A DNA stretch of 18,125 bases, taken from contig CAJUJI010000047.1 of the NCBI GenBank assembly GCA_910586875.1, positions 1 to 18,125 of the forward strand, in the 5' to 3' direction. Within the stretch, counting starts at the first letter, position 1. Each line of letters opens with the position of its first letter. This stretch comes from an uncultured Anaerotruncus sp. Lineage in GTDB: Bacteria > Bacillota > Clostridia > Oscillospirales > Ruminococcaceae. This document shows, piece after piece, positions 16,730-18,125 of this stretch. A program made the position numbers and the translations under genes. The notes beneath the pieces are model-generated. The model was not told the origin of the DNA, did no database searches, and was given only the letters and a program-made list of their open reading frames with translations.

Positions 16730-16869
16730 CTGTTCTGCTTGATGCTCCTTGGTTTTTTGAGCTTATTTTTCCCAAATTTGCCCAAAACATACACCAATAG
16801 CGCCGCGCCTGGATCCCGTAGCCTTCTTGACTACCATCACAAATGAGCTTTTGCAAAATGACTACTAAC

Positions 16870-16911
16870 GAAACCGGCCCCATCCCTTTACCCAGGGATG
16901 AGGCCGGTTTC
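16870..16911. terminator. Strong hairpin, terminator-like, oriented towards +
   Basis: Arms 16870-16886 and 16895-16911 form a 17-bp stem with one C/A mismatch and an 8-nt loop. On the + strand it is followed by ACTTTTATT, a modest T-tract; on the - strand no T-run follows. It lies between the ABC permease and the glucan synthase, both on the minus strand, so its apparent direction does not match its neighbours. It may still weaken minus-strand read-through, or it may be left over from a lost + strand gene. Confidence 0.45.
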
Positions 16912-17158
16912 ACTTTTATTAGAGCGCAATCATTCAACAGGCAAAGGGTCGGAGGGGATATACAGGACTGTGTGGAAGGGATGATTCCGAAGGATTCCAG
17001 CACCTTTTTAGTGATTATACAGAAGTCTGCCGCTTGGTATTTAAGCAACATCCCTTGATTATAAATTTTACTTTTCCAATCCCTCATTTTTTCTCCCCTA
17101 ACCAAGAGCAAAAGCCCCTGGGACTTGTCCTAATGTATTTTTTCGTCAAAATTCCTTA
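16912..17158 (-). other. Intergenic DNA with a doubtful small reading frame
   Basis: Together with the hairpin, this belongs to the 429-nt gap (16730-17158) between the ABC permease and the glucan synthase. On the minus strand an ATG at 17087 follows GGGGAG at 6-nt spacing and opens a frame beginning MRDWKSKIYNQGMLLKYQ. The frame runs straight through the 16870-16911 hairpin and past the glucan synthase start. The first 30 residues look protein-like, but the rest (Cys/Pro/Ser-rich) does not. It resembles no family I know. It is most likely non-coding DNA or the start of a decayed gene, and I do not call it a CDS. Confidence 0.3.
17112..17126 (-). terminator. Weak terminator candidate after the ABC permease
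   Basis: Thirty-three nt past the permease stop, the minus strand reads AAGTCC-CAG-GGGCTT followed by TTTGCTCTT. This is a 6-bp stem with one G-U pair, a 3-nt loop and a short T-run. Position suits an intrinsic terminator, but the stem is weak. Confidence 0.3.
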
Positions 17159-18125
17159 TCATACGTAATATAGGAATTTATGGTTATACTTCTTATACAT
17201 CCAACAGCCAATGCCAAATACAATTGCCACATTTACCAACATCAGTAGATGAAACCATATAGTGGGAACCGTTGTTTCAATGACAATTTTTCGGAAATAT
17301 CGAATGAACAAATAGACCGGATTTAGTAAAAATAGGTTCCTAACGATAGGGCTATAACTGTCAATGGTATAAAAGATAGCGGACATATACATCAATAGTA
17401 TAGTAAATATACTCCAGAGATATTGAATATCACGAAAGAATACAAATAGGGCAGACAGGATCAGTCCTACTCCGATATTGAAAATCACCAGGCAGCAGAT
17501 AGGATACAGCAGATAGATCAGTTTCCATGTAAAGATGATATTGTCAAAGATGCAAAACACAAAAAATACGCACATTGTTAGACCAAAATTAATGAGAGTT
17601 TGAAGATTTTTAGAGAGTAAAAACAGATATTTAGGCACATTGACCTTTGTAAAGATCCCTGCATTGCTTTGGAGAGAGGTCATTCCCTGGTTGGTAGACT
17701 CATTAAAATAAGAAAAAATCAGATTACCGCAAAATAGGTACGTGGTGTAGTGTAATGTACTTCGCCCAAAGAACTGGGTAAACACCAGCCGCATAACCAG
17801 TAGTGTCAGTAGAGGTGACAGGATACTCCAGGCCATACCCAGCACTGTGCGCTTATATTTTTTCTTAAAGTCTCGCTTCACCAACTCTTCAAAGAGAAAT
17901 TGATAGCCAGCTATCTTTCGAAAAGGCTTTCTCTTAAGCAACTTTTCTGACAAGCTTGTTAGCATCTTGCTTCCAAGTTCTAAAAGTAGTGTCGCCCCGG
18001 CACATAGTATAACAAAACAAAGTGCAAACCAGAATACAGATGTCAATACAGCCTGCACTATTACTAGCGCACTTGGGTCTGGGAGAGCAACAGCTACACT
18101 CTGGCTCTCATCGCCTCCATTCCAA
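17159..18125 (-). CDS. ABC-2 type polysaccharide export permease (Wzm/TagG type), 5' end outside the window
   Basis: This is the membrane subunit of an ABC exporter for lipid-linked polysaccharide such as O-antigen, teichoic acid or rhamnan. The hallmark block VKRDFKKKYKRTVLGMAWS, followed by LSPLLTLLVMRLVFTQFFG, starts about 58 residues after the GTG at 18058. About six hydrophobic helices follow, then the typical tail NPVYLFIRYFRKIV and a final helix. Related proteins are usually 260-270 residues and start just before the hallmark block. Here the frame continues upstream, with an extra hydrophobic helix (SVFWFALCFVILCAGATLLL) and no stop codon before the window edge. The GTG at 18058 has no ribosome binding site, so I treat the gene as partial. 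An internal ATG at about 17966, in LELGSKMLTS, has only a weak GGAAG upstream. The cognate ATPase (Wzt/TagH) is not in the window; it would normally lie just downstream, but here a gap and the glucan synthase follow. The DNA is visibly more AT-rich than that to the left. Confidence 0.85.
   Translation of the reverse strand, partial: WNGGDESQSVAVALPDPSALVIVQAVLTSVFWFALCFVILCAGATLLLELGSKMLTSLSEKLLKRKPFRKIAGYQFLFEELVKRDFKKKYKRTVLGMAWSILSPLLTLLVMRLVFTQFFGRSTLHYTTYLFCGNLIFSYFNESTNQGMTSLQSNAGIFTKVNVPKYLFLLSKNLQTLINFGLTMCVFFVFCIFDNIIFTWKLIYLLYPICCLVIFNIGVGLILSALFVFFRDIQYLWSIFTILLMYMSAIFYTIDSYSPIVRNLFLLNPVYLFIRYFRKIVIETTVPTIWFHLLMLVNVAIVFGIGCWMYKKYNHKFLYYV

Noticed and set aside
16707..17111. 134-codon minus-strand frame before the glucan synthase
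   Set aside because: It runs through a 17-bp terminator-like hairpin, overlaps the glucan synthase start, and most of the product does not look like protein.
17159..18058. GTG at 18058 as the true start of the ABC permease
   Set aside because: No ribosome binding site precedes it, and the frame stays open upstream to the window edge.
1..18125. CRISPR array, tRNA, rRNA or transposase gene
   Set aside because: I found no regularly spaced direct repeats, no cloverleaf or rRNA-like sequence, and no transposase motif on either strand.

Overview
The window looks like a chromosomal segment of a Gram-positive anaerobe of the class Clostridia, most likely from the Oscillospiraceae/Ruminococcaceae side. 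The reasons are the AGGAGG-type ribosome binding sites, the Firmicutes-type YmfF/YmfH peptidase pair with lgt and folD in one tight operon, a DUF342/FapA-family protein, and moderately GC-rich coding sequence. No rRNA, tRNA, CRISPR array or transposase gene is visible. The taxonomic placement is inference.

Layout: (1) 99-2009 (+) is an LRR/TPR-like protein with no recognised function. It converges on (2) 2076-3872 (-), a FapA-family protein, and the two share a bidirectional terminator. The FapA-family gene has a near-consensus sigma-A promoter at 3903-3931. (3) 3932-4136 is AT-rich and holds no confident gene. (4) 4137-8908 (-) is a five-gene operon, transcribed as ymfF, ymfH, lgt, folD and a small uncharacterised gene. 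Gaps are 1-5 nt, or there is overlap, and nearly every ribosome binding site lies in the end of the preceding gene. (5) 8909-9451 is a 543-nt non-coding stretch rich in perfect hairpins that resembles a dispersed palindromic element. (6) 9452-16729 (-) is one 2,425-residue membrane enzyme with the architecture of a cyclic beta-1,2-glucan synthase: GT84-type glycosyltransferase, glucoamylase-like cyclisation module and C-terminal GH94 phosphorylase-like module. (7) 16730-17158 is non-coding or degraded and holds a strong orphan hairpin. (8) 17159 to the window end (-) is an O-antigen/teichoic-acid type ABC-2 permease in clearly more AT-rich DNA, and its reading frame stays open past the window edge.

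How the genes fit together: the central operon links a predicted M16 peptidase heterodimer (YmfH with zinc ligands, YmfF with the arginine/tyrosine element) to lipoprotein lipidation (Lgt) and one-carbon metabolism (FolD). The right half concerns the cell envelope: a glucan synthase, then the edge of what is probably a surface-polysaccharide locus. The change in base composition and the orphan terminator between them suggest an insertion or rearrangement boundary. I see no wholly unprecedented system. The points most worth following are the shortened clostridial cyclic-glucan synthase, the hairpin-rich intergenic element, the split active site of the peptidase pair, and the N-terminally extended ABC permease.
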